Shown here: piece after piece, positions 21,759 to 31,900 of the stretch
How positions within the stretch are numbered: the first letter of the stretch is position 1
Layout: each line of letters begins with the position of its first letter
Origin: Stentor roeselii
Taxonomy: Eukaryota; Ciliophora; Heterotrichea; Heterotrichida; Stentoridae
DNA length: 64,000 nt
Assembly: GCA_006503475.1 (NCBI GenBank)
Contig: RSEH01000163.1
Location: 1-64,000, forward strand
Reading direction: 5' to 3'
Program-made: the position numbers and the translations under genes
The notes under the pieces: model-generated
Told to the model about the DNA's origin: nothing
Databases searched by the model: none
What the model saw: only the letters and a program-made list of their open reading frames with translations

Positions 21759-21770
21759 AAAAGGTAGACT
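21759..21770 (-). promoter_or_regulatory. Candidate core promoter element of K1
   Basis: Minus-strand AGTCTACCTTTT, with GTCTAC 29 bases upstream of the K1 ATG and 3 bases after the K2 stop codon. It suggests that K1 has its own start of transcription despite the 37-base gap. Confidence 0.55.
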
Positions 21771-21772
21771 TA

Positions 21773-22519
21773 TTAAAATCTAATACTATTTAGTTTATTT
21801 CTATAATTTTGGAGATTTTGATTTAGTTCTTGCTCAAACTTAGTCATTTCTCTTTGAACTCTTTCATTATTTAGTTGGTTCCTGTTTTTTTCATTATTTA
21901 ACTGTTTTTCTTTTTCACTTAGTAAACTATGCGCATCTTTTCTGGCATTTTCAAGTATTTTTATGTTATCTTGTACTTTTTTATTATATTTTTCTCTTTC
22001 TTCATTCAATCTCTTCTCTATTTCTTTTTCATTATCTTTATTTTCTTGCAATAATTTTAGTTTTTGGGATTCATGAAAATTTATAAGTGAGAGTTGATTA
22101 TCTTTGAACTCTTTTTCCTTTACAAGATTTTCCTCATAATGTTCCTTGGCGATTTTTTTCATTTTTTCTGTTTTCTCATTGTTTATCATAATTAAAGAAT
22201 TTTTTTTCTCTTCTTCAAGATCATTTAGCGCTTGTTGATGCTCTTTATTTAGCTGTTCTAAATAAATATTTGTTTTCGCCTTGAATTCAACTATATCTTT
22301 CGAATCGACAACGATTGTATAAGAACCTCCTATAACTTCGATTTCACCGTTTCTCTTAATTTTCATTTTTGATCCTGTACTTGTGAGAGTTGCCTTGTGC
22401 CCCTGACTTGTAAATTTTTCAAGTGCTCTAGATTCTTCTTCAGTCGTTGAAATTTGAACTAAAATACTTGGAATGAGAGAAATATCTTCGTTGAACTCAT
22501 TATGGGCTTCAGAATCCAT
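21773..22519 (-). CDS. Small coiled-coil protein (K2)
   Basis: A 248-residue protein. The short N-terminus includes strands reading KMKIKRNGEIEVIGGSYTIV and VDSKDIVEFK, similar in place and character to segments of K1 and K3. From about residue 85 to the end it is a continuous coiled coil with many Glu, Lys and Asn. It ends NKLNSIRF, with no cysteine, so unlike K1 and K3 it has no prenylation-type end. No known family is recognised. It sits third in the minus-strand K4-K3-K2-K1 row. A GCCTATCCTATTT sequence lies just upstream of the ATG, a weak match to the promoter element. Confidence 0.7.
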   Translation of the reverse strand: MDSEAHNEFNEDISLIPSILVQISTTEEESRALEKFTSQGHKATLTSTGSKMKIKRNGEIEVIGGSYTIVVDSKDIVEFKAKTNIYLEQLNKEHQQALNDLEEEKKNSLIMINNEKTEKMKKIAKEHYEENLVKEKEFKDNQLSLINFHESQKLKLLQENKDNEKEIEKRLNEEREKYNKKVQDNIKILENARKDAHSLLSEKEKQLNNEKNRNQLNNERVQREMTKFEQELNQNLQNYRNKLNSIRF

Positions 22520-22675
22520 TTATTATTGTAAATAGGATAGGCGTCTATCAATTCGAAATATGATAATGTATGTATACAGTTTTTAATTATGTTGAAATTT
22601 TGAGTTTTTATTGAAAATTTCCTGAAGATTGATTATTTTTATAATTACTACTAATAAGTTAACTGTTATTTCTCT

Positions 22676-23980
22676 TTAAAAAGTGATACAAGTACCAGTT
22701 TTTTTATTTATTCTCGCTCTTTCTATTTCTGCTTCCTCTCTCATTTGGGCTATCCGCAAAGAATTTTCATTGTTTTCTCTTTGCATAGATAATTGATGTG
22801 ACCTTTCTGAAGCTTTCATACTAGACTCATTAGCAGCCTTAAACTTTTCCAACTCTGTTTTATTATTAAGCTCTCTCTCCTGGAGCATATTTTCGTGTGA
22901 CAATTTACTTTCAGTTAAATTTTTTTCATGTTCAAGCTTGAACTGTGTTAAAAATTTATCATTTTCAATTTTCATTACACTTAAATCTTCATCATGCTTC
23001 AATTTCTTTTCAATCGTTTGTTTTTCATGTTCTAATTTATCATTATGTGCCTTTTCTTTAAAAGCTAGAGCCATATTATTCAATTGTTTTTTGTTTTCCT
23101 CTTTTAAATGTTCAAGTTTAAGATCTCCTTCCTTAGAATATCTATCAAAATCAAGTCTTGCTTGCTCAATTTGCATCATATTGTTCATTTTCTGTGTTTC
23201 AATCTGGCACATTAAATTTGCTTGAAACTTAGCTAATTCCATCTTATTATCAGATTTATGTTTTTCTATCTCAGCTATTTTCAATTGAGTATGGCATTCA
23301 AATTCTTTTAATTTTAAGTTGTTTTCATGTTTAAGTATTTCAGTCTCTCTATTAATATTTGCCAGGGTTAGCTGCATACCAGTATTTATTTCAGTAATTT
23401 TTTCTTGATGTTTATTTGATAATTCTGCTAATTTAGTTTCTTTTTGTAATTCAAGAGTTTTCAGAACTACTTTCTCACTTTCCACCTTACCTTTTATGCT
23501 ACCTTCGTCTACAACTACAAGCTGTCCATCAACTTTATCATATTTTTTTCCAACTACTTCAAAGCTCCAGTTCGACGAGTCTTTTGGTAAATTCTCAAAA
23601 AAATTACTTAATTGAGTTTCTAAATTAGTATTTGATGACCTGATAGGTGTTAGTTGACTTTCCTCTTTAGGCCTCAAAGTTTCTAGTTCGCTTTTTTCTT
23701 TAGACTTATTACTTTCTTTTTCTCTTTTAGGTGTTTCGGCGAGGGCTCTTTCTAAGATATTATACACCTCTATATAGCCTTCTTCTGGATAAGATTTTAG
23801 ACCGAGTTGCTCTAGTTTATTCAATTGGTCAAGTGTGCTTACCAATTCACTGTCATCAGGCATTTTTCGAAATTGTATTTTCAATAAAATTTTGTTATTG
23901 TTCATAATCATATAGTACTTATCAGCTTCTTTAATGATCTCAGCATCAACTGACACAGATTTACCCAAAGAGACAGACAT
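22676..23980 (-). CDS. Coiled-coil protein with CaaX-like end CITF (K3)
   Basis: A 434-residue protein. Residues 1-95 form a mixed globular segment. After a charged linker comes WSFEVVGKKYDKVDGQLVVV (about 143-162), the strand segment shared in style with K1 and K2. A long coiled coil (about 175-425) is rich in KLEHE and LSHENMLQE units. The end KKTGTCITF has the form of a CaaX prenylation box (CITF). The shared plan of head, strand segment, coiled coil and lipid-anchor end suggests that K1 and K3 are paralogs that may assemble at a membrane. That role is inferred. Confidence 0.75.
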   Translation of the reverse strand: MSVSLGKSVSVDAEIIKEADKYYMIMNNNKILLKIQFRKMPDDSELVSTLDQLNKLEQLGLKSYPEEGYIEVYNILERALAETPKREKESNKSKEKSELETLRPKEESQLTPIRSSNTNLETQLSNFFENLPKDSSNWSFEVVGKKYDKVDGQLVVVDEGSIKGKVESEKVVLKTLELQKETKLAELSNKHQEKITEINTGMQLTLANINRETEILKHENNLKLKEFECHTQLKIAEIEKHKSDNKMELAKFQANLMCQIETQKMNNMMQIEQARLDFDRYSKEGDLKLEHLKEENKKQLNNMALAFKEKAHNDKLEHEKQTIEKKLKHDEDLSVMKIENDKFLTQFKLEHEKNLTESKLSHENMLQERELNNKTELEKFKAANESSMKASERSHQLSMQRENNENSLRIAQMREEAEIERARINKKTGTCITF

Positions 23981-24301
23981 TTTTTATAAGCCATTTATTC
24001 AAAATAGATATACTCTAAATATAGACACTATTTATAGACTTAAAAATTCTAATGAAACTTAGGAGAGGATAATACATATCAATCCGTTAATCTTGATTCG
24101 AAACCTAAGTACTTTATTCACGAAAAATTCCTTTCTAAAAATTTACCAGTTTTTATCCTAATATGTATATATATTTATTTGGCATAGAATGACTTTTAGT
24201 CTGAGTTCTATATTTGTGATTTTAATTTAATGATTAATTTGATGCCTGTATCAAATAATCAAATAAGGATTATTCATATAAACAAATAAAATTTAGCTAA
24301 A
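23981..24301. other. Spacer between K4 and K3 with promoter-like elements
   Basis: A 321-base gap. It holds the doubled GTCTATA elements at 24019-24040 upstream of K3; otherwise no gene or structure is seen. Confidence 0.5.
24019..24040 (-). promoter_or_regulatory. Two GTCTATA elements upstream of K3
   Basis: On the minus strand AGTCTATAAATA is followed at once by GTGTCTATA, giving two copies of the candidate promoter core 40 to 59 bases upstream of the K3 ATG. Confidence 0.45.
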
Positions 24302-25201
24302 TTATTCGTTAGTTCTTGAAAATAATCTAGAAAATAAACCTTTAGTTTTGGGTTCATTCGAAGCTTTTTTCTTTTTAGCAGCCTCTCGACGCATCTCTTC
24401 CATTTTTCTATCAAACTCCTCCTGCTCTTTTTTTAATTGTTGCTCAAATAAATAATCCTGTAGATATTCATTTTTTTCAGCTTCTGCTCTAATCCTTTCT
24501 TGTTCAAGTCTATTTTTTTCTTCTAATTGCTGAATGCTGATCTGATTTTTATAATATATATGATCTAACTCTCTCTTTTGTTCTTCTTCTTTCCTTCTTT
24601 TTTCCTCTTCATTTTTATTTCTCATTGCTCCTAAAGCCTCTTCGTTTTTCCTTTTCATTTCATTCAAAGTATAATTATTATTTTTCTTATTTGCCTGGTA
24701 ATCATTATTTATTTGATTTTCTCTTTCCTTCTCATAGGCCCTGTTACGTATTTTTTCATTTTCGAGTAATTCTTGCTTTTCTTGAATAATTTTTAGCATG
24801 GCATTATGCTGATTCTTAATACCCTCCATACGGGTTTGAAACTCTTCCCTCACCTTTACTGCTCTTTTCGTAATTTCATCTATTTTCCGATGATAACTTT
24901 GATCATGGCTGTCTACATTACTTTTATAGGAGTTGATAATTGCATCAATTTTACGTTTATACTCTTGCTCAATATTTTCCTTTTCGATTCTAATTTTTTC
25001 AGCTGCTTCATAAGAAAAAGTACTTGATTGAGCTTCACTTTGCTCTCTAATCCTCGTGTTATCTTCATCCCTTTTTTGCCTTGCTGATGCAATCTCTGAA
25101 TCTAAAAATGCCAAATATTCTTCTTCATTGATATAAATAACTTCAATACGGTCTCCAACTTTAGAAAATGAGTGAACTTTTAAATTACCAGGGTTTTGCA
25201 T
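24302..25201 (-). CDS. Coiled-coil protein (K4)
   Basis: A 299-residue protein. A short N-terminal piece (LKVHSFSKVGDRIEVIYIN) is followed by an almost unbroken charged coiled coil (about 30-280) with many Glu, Lys, Arg and Gln. The basic tail ends GLFSRLFSRTNE, with no cysteine anchor. It is the first of the four K genes on the minus strand and is divergent from M2, with only 87 bases between the two ATGs. No family is recognised beyond a coiled-coil protein. Confidence 0.7.
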   Translation of the reverse strand: MQNPGNLKVHSFSKVGDRIEVIYINEEEYLAFLDSEIASARQKRDEDNTRIREQSEAQSSTFSYEAAEKIRIEKENIEQEYKRKIDAIINSYKSNVDSHDQSYHRKIDEITKRAVKVREEFQTRMEGIKNQHNAMLKIIQEKQELLENEKIRNRAYEKERENQINNDYQANKKNNNYTLNEMKRKNEEALGAMRNKNEEEKRRKEEEQKRELDHIYYKNQISIQQLEEKNRLEQERIRAEAEKNEYLQDYLFEQQLKKEQEEFDRKMEEMRREAAKKKKASNEPKTKGLFSRLFSRTNE

Positions 25202-25238
25202 TTATATATCAAAATAAAATATGGCATAAAATATCCAA

Positions 25239-25252
25239 TTAAAATATAGATC
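25239..25252 (-). promoter_or_regulatory. Candidate promoter element of K4 (bidirectional region)
   Basis: Minus-strand GATCTATATTTTAA, about 38 bases upstream of the K4 ATG. It stands back to back with the M2 element five bases away, so 87 bases appear to serve both genes. Confidence 0.5.
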
Positions 25253-25256
25253 TCTC

Positions 25257-25273
25257 AAGTCTACATTTAAAAA
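25257..25273 (+). promoter_or_regulatory. Candidate core promoter element of M2
   Basis: AAGTCTACATTTAAAAA, with GTCTAC about 30 bases upstream of the M2 ATG. It is one of the best matches to the shared element. Confidence 0.6.
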
Positions 25274-25288
25274 TTCTAAAAATAATAA

Positions 25289-28069
25289 ATGGATGCCCTT
25301 ATCCCTAATTCAAGAGAAAAGATTAAAACTCAAATATTGGCTGATACCGAAACACAAGAACTATTAGGAGAGGTATTTGCTAGTGTGTACTCAGAAATAC
25401 TAAATATAGTCAATAGCTCAGTATCAGCCTCATCCACATCGAAACATAAGATTATTTTTGGTGGAATTAATCTTAATTATAACGAATCTGATGATTTAGA
25501 AATAGATGTATCAGGATTTACTCAAAAAATCACTCCTCACGGGCTCGCTGAAAATAAACTAATAGAAAAATTATCTAAAAAAAAAATGAAAATTGAAGTC
25601 TTGAAGCTGAAATTTCAAAATTTAATTAGGTTTGCAGGTGATATATCAGAAGAGATGTGCGAAGATTTAAGGATATTAAATGATCTACTGATAGCAAAAT
25701 CTAAGCCACAGAATGCAATAGAGTATAAAAATGAAAATTCTACATGTTGTGAATTAAGTACGATAGTTAGCACACAAATAGAAAAAAATCTATATAGCAA
25801 TATTAAAAATCTTAAATCACAAAATGGACAACTGATTACAATAAAATATAATAATCAATCAGAAAATGCACAATCAAATGGATTGAGTTTTGGAAACATT
25901 GAAATTGATATTAATCAAGAAACAGAACAACAGAAAATATTGAGGACAGATATAGAATATCACAAGTTACTATTAAACTACTGGAGAAAGGTATTGCTAG
26001 AAGTGAAAGTAGATGAAAATACTAAAATTCAAAGATATTCAAAAATATGCGAAAAAGGAGTACCTTTATATTATTCTTCTGATGAGTTTACCTTGATTGG
26101 ATATCACAAAGATGATGTATGGTATGATTGTATTTATGAAGAATTTAATGGAACTAAGATTTTTGGGAAATTTATAAATGGTGAAATATATGGTAAAGGG
26201 AAGAAAATGTTAAGTGAAGGCGATTATTTTTCTGGTGAGCTATTTGAAGATAATACTGCAGTTGGTAAAATAGTTAAACCGAGTCAAGGAATAAAAATTG
26301 TATCTAAATTTATTATAAAAAGTGAACAAAATCAAAATATATATTTAAGAACTGGTTATTATAAAATTTTTAAATTTAAAAAACTTACAAAGGAAGGAGA
26401 GGACAATGGAGAGATATTCTCAGGCACTATTTATGAAAATGAGTTATATAAAACAGGAACCTGGAAGAATAATAAACCTATAAAGGTAGTTGTTCATTAT
26501 TCTAAAGAAAAAAAAATGGAGGCTGAGCAAAAAGAAGAAAATCTTTGGTATTACGTAAAAAAAAATAATGATATTATAGAATCTTATTTTTATCTAGATG
26601 AAAATAATGACTATCAAAAAGAATATTATTCACTTGAGAATAATAAAAAAACCTGGAAAAGGTATGCAAATGGAAAATTAACTTGGATTAAATATATTGG
26701 TAAAAATGTGAAAAGTTTTGAAGTAAATGTAGTGGATAATAAATTTCATGGAAAAGGAAAATATAATTGCAAGGAATATAGCTATGAAGGAGACTATGAA
26801 AACGGGGATTTCAACGGTAATGGAGTTTGCATTTACAAAAAATCATCTCAAACTCAAACTGGAAAATTTTTAAATGGACGAATAGTAGAAGGGACTTTAA
26901 AGATAGGAGATCGTGAATATACAGGAAAATTTAATAATAAGGGAACAATAGATGGATATGGTGTGCTTAAGGGTCCAGGATATAAATATGAAGGACACTT
27001 TAAAGAGAGCAGATATAATGGTAAAGGGAAATACGATTCCGAGGAGTACAATTATGAAGGAGACTATGAAAACGGAGATTTCAATGGTAATGGAGTTTGT
27101 ATTTTCAAAAAATCATCTCAAACTCAAACTGGAAAATTTTTAAATGGACGAATAGTCGAAGGGACTTTAAAGATAGGAAATCGCGAATATACAGGAAAAT
27201 TTAATAATAAGGGAACAATAGATGGATATGGTGTGCTTAAGGGTCCAGGATTTAAATATGAAGGATACTTTATTGAGAGCGAATATAATGGTAAAGGGAA
27301 ATACGATTCCGAGGAGTACAATTATGATGGAGACTATGTAAACGGAGATTTCAATGGTTATGGAGTTTGTATTTTCAAAAAATCATCTCAAACTCAAACT
27401 GGAAAATTTTTAAATGGACGAATAGTAGAAGGGACTTTAAAGATAGGGGATCGCGAATATACTGGAAAATTTAATAATAAGGGAACAATAGATGGATATG
27501 GAGTGCTTAAGTGTCCAGAATATAAATATGAAGGATCATTCAAAGAAAGTGAATTTGAAGGCGAAGGAATAAAGATTGTTACAAATGGCCCGACATATGA
27601 AGGAACTTTCAGGAATGGGTCATTTGTTACAGGAAAACAATATAGAAATAACTATATTTATACAGGAGGTTTTTTGAATGGTTCAAGGAATGGAAAAGGA
27701 ATATTAGTTATCGATTCAAACTTTAAATTTGAGGGAAATTTCGTAAATGGAGTTCCATCAAGTGGAGTATTAATAGTCAATGATAGAACAAGAACTGGAA
27801 CATTCAATTCAGATTTTGAACTTGAAGGTCAAGGGGTACTAGTTGCTCCTAGTTTTACCTATAATGGAGGATTTAAAAGTGATCAATTTAACGGGCATGG
27901 AACTTTGAGATTTTCAGACGGTCGGACTTATGAAGGTTCTTTTTCAAATGGGGTTATAACAAATGGAACTGCAAAGATTTCAGATGTTACATTTACGGGA
28001 ACTTTTTCAGATTATAAGCCTTTGAGAGGAATACTTTCAAAGAATGGAAGCTCGTTTAATTATCCTTAA
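25289..28069 (+). CDS. Long MORN-repeat protein with recent internal triplication (M2)
   Basis: A 926-residue single exon. Residues 1-250 are the M-family domain (SKHKIIFGGINL, TQKITPHG, FAGDISEE, AIEYKNEN, YHKLLLNYWRK). MORN-type units start at about residue 285 and fill the rest. Between about 488 and 757 three 90-residue blocks are almost identical, each with YEGDYENGDFNGNGV or a close variant, then TQTGKFLNGRIVEGTLKIG, then YTGKFNNKGTIDGYGVLK. M1 has one counterpart of this block, so the extra copies arose in M2. The product is probably a membrane-lipid or scaffold-binding MORN protein. It is divergent from K4. Confidence 0.8.
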   Translation: MDALIPNSREKIKTQILADTETQELLGEVFASVYSEILNIVNSSVSASSTSKHKIIFGGINLNYNESDDLEIDVSGFTQKITPHGLAENKLIEKLSKKKMKIEVLKLKFQNLIRFAGDISEEMCEDLRILNDLLIAKSKPQNAIEYKNENSTCCELSTIVSTQIEKNLYSNIKNLKSQNGQLITIKYNNQSENAQSNGLSFGNIEIDINQETEQQKILRTDIEYHKLLLNYWRKVLLEVKVDENTKIQRYSKICEKGVPLYYSSDEFTLIGYHKDDVWYDCIYEEFNGTKIFGKFINGEIYGKGKKMLSEGDYFSGELFEDNTAVGKIVKPSQGIKIVSKFIIKSEQNQNIYLRTGYYKIFKFKKLTKEGEDNGEIFSGTIYENELYKTGTWKNNKPIKVVVHYSKEKKMEAEQKEENLWYYVKKNNDIIESYFYLDENNDYQKEYYSLENNKKTWKRYANGKLTWIKYIGKNVKSFEVNVVDNKFHGKGKYNCKEYSYEGDYENGDFNGNGVCIYKKSSQTQTGKFLNGRIVEGTLKIGDREYTGKFNNKGTIDGYGVLKGPGYKYEGHFKESRYNGKGKYDSEEYNYEGDYENGDFNGNGVCIFKKSSQTQTGKFLNGRIVEGTLKIGNREYTGKFNNKGTIDGYGVLKGPGFKYEGYFIESEYNGKGKYDSEEYNYDGDYVNGDFNGYGVCIFKKSSQTQTGKFLNGRIVEGTLKIGDREYTGKFNNKGTIDGYGVLKCPEYKYEGSFKESEFEGEGIKIVTNGPTYEGTFRNGSFVTGKQYRNNYIYTGGFLNGSRNGKGILVIDSNFKFEGNFVNGVPSSGVLIVNDRTRTGTFNSDFELEGQGVLVAPSFTYNGGFKSDQFNGHGTLRFSDGRTYEGSFSNGVITNGTAKISDVTFTGTFSDYKPLRGILSKNGSSFNYP
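26751..27560 (+). repeat. 270-bp tandem repeat, three copies, inside M2
   Basis: Units start at 26751, 27021 and 27291, exactly 270 bases apart, with only a few differences between copies (mostly in the first 30 and last 40 bases). The period keeps the reading frame and adds 90 MORN residues per copy. The near-identity points to very recent expansion or gene conversion. Confidence 0.9.
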
Positions 28070-28928
28070 TGATGAATAGCTTTGGAATAATTAAAGTTTC
28101 TTTAATAGATAGGATTTTCGTGAATTATTATGATATATTTAAATTTGTAATATTAGCTCTAGTTTTAAATGTTTTTTGAAATTCTTATCAATTTCTTGAA
28201 TTGTTTTTATTAGAGATAGAAAGTCTATATTTGTAATTAAGTAAACTAAATGGAAACTAAAAAATTATCTTAATTAGGAAAATCGAAAACTTTATCAAAA
28301 TAATCCCTAAAACCCAAGAATCGACCAATGAAAATATGAAAACCTTGTATATGAAACTCTATAATATGATCACTCAATCGATAAATTCATTAGTTGCATC
28401 TTGGTTTTATTCTGTCAAGACATATTTATTTGAAATACAGCATGCTTATATATAATATAGATCTAAAGATAGACTCTAAAATAATTATATCGAAAGACAT
28501 CATATATATAAAGATATAAATTTTTGTTTTTTCGATTAGTTCATATTTTCTTACTAACTATTACGATTATGTGTAACTTATTAAATCATTATAGAAATAT
28601 ATAGATATATTCCAAAGACCTTGTTAAGTAATCAAGCCTGTATTTCATATACAATAGATTTAGAAACTGATTAAATTATTTATCAAATGTAGACTCATAT
28701 AATTAGAGTTTGTTAATTAATTGGGTAATTAGATAAAAATATAGTTTTGTATTAAATTTTTACAATTTGACTTTAAGTGCCTATTTCTAAAGCACCAAAT
28801 ATGACTCAATGACTCTAAAAATCAATTTCCAAGCATAAAGTTTTCTAAGTTTTTTTTAATTAATATTATATTATCCAAATCTACCTTTTACCTAACTAAG
28901 AGATGCTTACTTTTTATTATATCATAAT
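28070..28928. other. Intergenic region
   Basis: About 860 bases between M2 and the WD40 gene. I see only AT-rich sequence and the promoter-like element at 28879-28890. Confidence 0.5.
28879..28890 (+). promoter_or_regulatory. Candidate core promoter element of the WD40 gene
   Basis: ATCTACCTTTTA, 50 bases upstream of the ATG at 28929. It resembles the K1 element GTCTACCTTTT. Confidence 0.45.
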
Positions 28929-31900
28929 ATGAATAAGGAAGAAACAAATTTGAACGAAGAATCTATTCCCGAAAGCAGCATTGACTCTAAATTTTTGGAT
29001 GATGAAATCGAAAATAATCAATTCATAAAACATAATTTTTTGAAATATTCTAAAAAAGTGACAATTAGTCAATCGATAAATCACTCTTGGCCGTTGAAAG
29101 CTTTAGAAATAACTAAAAATAATACATGTGGCATAAGATATTCAGCTTGTGGTAAATTTATAGCAACTTCCGAACTCAACTTTATTAATATCTGGAATGC
29201 AAAAGAATACAATAAAATGTTTTCTCTTTATGGCCATTTAAAAAAAGTTTCTTGTCTTTCTTTTAGTCCTAATAGAAAGTATTTAGCATCTGGTTCTCAT
29301 GATAAAGCACTTAAAATTTGGAACATGCACCAAAAGAAAGAAAAGTATACCATCTATGGCAAAAGCAAAATAGTTGACATATCGTATTGTCCGAAGGGTA
29401 TATATTTGGCTTCATGCTCTGCTGATAAGGTTATTATAATATGGAACTTATTGGACAAAACAGAAAAAATTATATATAGAGGAGACTTAGCTTCAACTAT
29501 AGAATATTCTCCTGATTCACTTTATTTAGCAATAGGGTTACAAAATAGTTGTTTTAAACTATTCAAATTAGAAACAAAAGAAAATTTTTATTTAAAAGAA
29601 CTCTTATGCATCTCTTTTGCGCCAGATAAAATTCATATTGCTACTGGTACTGTTGACCAGAAAATTAAAATCATGGATATTAATAATTTTAATGAAGTTT
29701 TAACATTTAAAGGACATTTTTCTTTGTGTTTATCATATTCATTAGAGGGTAATCTACTTGCTTCAGGACAATATGATAAAAGTGTTATCCTTTGGAATAT
29801 AAAGAAAAAGGGAATAGAATTCATTTTTTACGGTCATTTTTCACAAGTTACGAATATTTCTTTCAGTCCAAATAGCCGTTTTTTCGCAACATCATCTTTA
29901 GATGGAAATATAAAAGTTTGGAATATCAAAGAAAAAAAAGAAGAATCAAATCTAAATGGCCACACCTCAGCAGTGTCTTGCATTTCGTTTAGTCCGAATG
30001 GACTCATGTTGCAACAGGATCATTTGACAAGACTGTAATAGTTTGGAGGTTGAAAGATAGAAAAAAACTATTTATTCTAAACGGACACACTGATCGTATT
30101 TATTCATTAACATATTCCAGAGAAGGTAATAAACTAGCAACAGGATCAATTGATAAATCTATAATTATTTGGAATATGAATAAAATAGGAATTTATATTA
30201 AACTAAAGGATCATTCATCAACTGTGACTGGGCTTGATTTTAGTATTAATGAAAAACTTTTGGGTTCGTGCTCATGGGATAAAAATGTTAAAATTTGGAA
30301 TGCTAATAGCGGAGAAAAGATACTCAATATTAATTGCGAGCATCAATTAAATGGTTTATTATTTTTACCTGATATGAATTATATTGTAATTATTTCATCA
30401 GACAAAAATATAATAGTCTGGAATATAAATAAGAAAAAGGAAGAGTATATACTTCAAGGTCATCGATCATCAGTAGTTTGTGTGAAACTCTCACCAAATG
30501 GAAGATATATTGCAACAGGATCTGAGGATAAAACAGTAAAAATTTGGGATTTGAATGAAAAAAAATCTATATCGACATTTGAAGCGCATTTTTCAACAGT
30601 ATCCACAGTAGCTTTCTCACCTAATGGAGTTTTTTTAGCATCAGGATCATGGGATTGTAAGATAAAAATTTGGAATATCATAAAAAAAAGGCAAGAATCT
30701 ACCCTTAATAGCCATTCTGATATTATCAGTAGTTTGGCATATTCTGTAGATGGATGTTATCTAGCATTTGCTTCTTCAGCAAGTAACTTGGAGATATGGA
30801 ATATTCAAGAATATACTGAAGAATATGCTTATGATGGGTTTTTTAAATTGGCATATACGAAAGATGAAAATTGTTTTAATATGACTTCTAGAACAGGTTT
30901 AAAAAACCTTGGATTTTACACAGAAATAAGAAATTCGGATTATTCTTCTCAAACCAGATTTTTATGCTCCTTTAGTGGTAGATTCTTTGCTAGTTATTCT
31001 CAAAATAACGGAATAAAGATTATAAAACTCTCTGAACCTTTTGATGAATTCTTCTTCATTCATAAAAATTGCGAGTTTAATCACTGTTTGTGTTTTTCTT
31101 ATAATGAAAAATATATTGCATTAGGATGCTCTACAATTGTAAGATGTTGGAATATTCATGAAAAAACTTTGGATTACACTTTTGAGGACCACTCAGATTT
31201 AATAACATGCATATCATTTTCTGTAAACAATGATTTACTTGCTGTTGGCTGCACTAACAAGGAAATAAAAATTTGGAGAATCTTTGAACAGAAGGTGGAA
31301 AAGGTATTAAAATTAAATGAATTTCAAGTTGATTCATTGTCTTTTTCTTCAAATCATATTCTTTTTACAGCAATATCTCATAATAAGGGTTTGCTTATTT
31401 GGAATCTATCATCAAATGAATTAATTTTTAATATTGAAAGTAAAATAATGTGCTCTAGAATTTGTCCAGATAATATTTTTTTAGTTGTTGGATATAAAAA
31501 TGGGAAAATTGTATTTTATAATATATTAACAAAATCGAAGGTTTTTGAATTATCATACTTTACATTAGTAAATCCATGCATTCATTTATTATTTACACGT
31601 GATGGAAAGTTTATTTTAGCTTCAAACAAAGATGAAACATACCAAATATCTTTTATAAAAAAATTAAGTTTCTTACTTGATGAATATTTATCAATCAGCG
31701 TACGAAAAAGGAAAAACATTAAAAAATTGCATAAAGACTCAAAGGTTGTAGTTATTCTTAATAGCCTACTCAAAAAATATCCAAAAAGTAAATTTGAGTT
31801 AGAAAAAAGTTATTCTAAGCTAGTATCTAAGTTACTAGTGAAAGATGATTTTAAAAATTCAAATTCTCAAGCAAAATGTATTTCTAGTTATTTTTTTAAA

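Noticed and set aside
30004-30010. A tiny intron at the WD40 frame break
   Set aside because: No GTAA...TAG of 15 or 16 bases lies at the join, and the WD40 text continues directly with a shift of one base.
30036-30050. Two separate WD40 genes at 28929-30038 and 30050-32995
   Set aside because: The join lies inside one WD40 unit, the second frame has no ATG near its start, and it is already coding before 30036. One gene with a frame break fits better.
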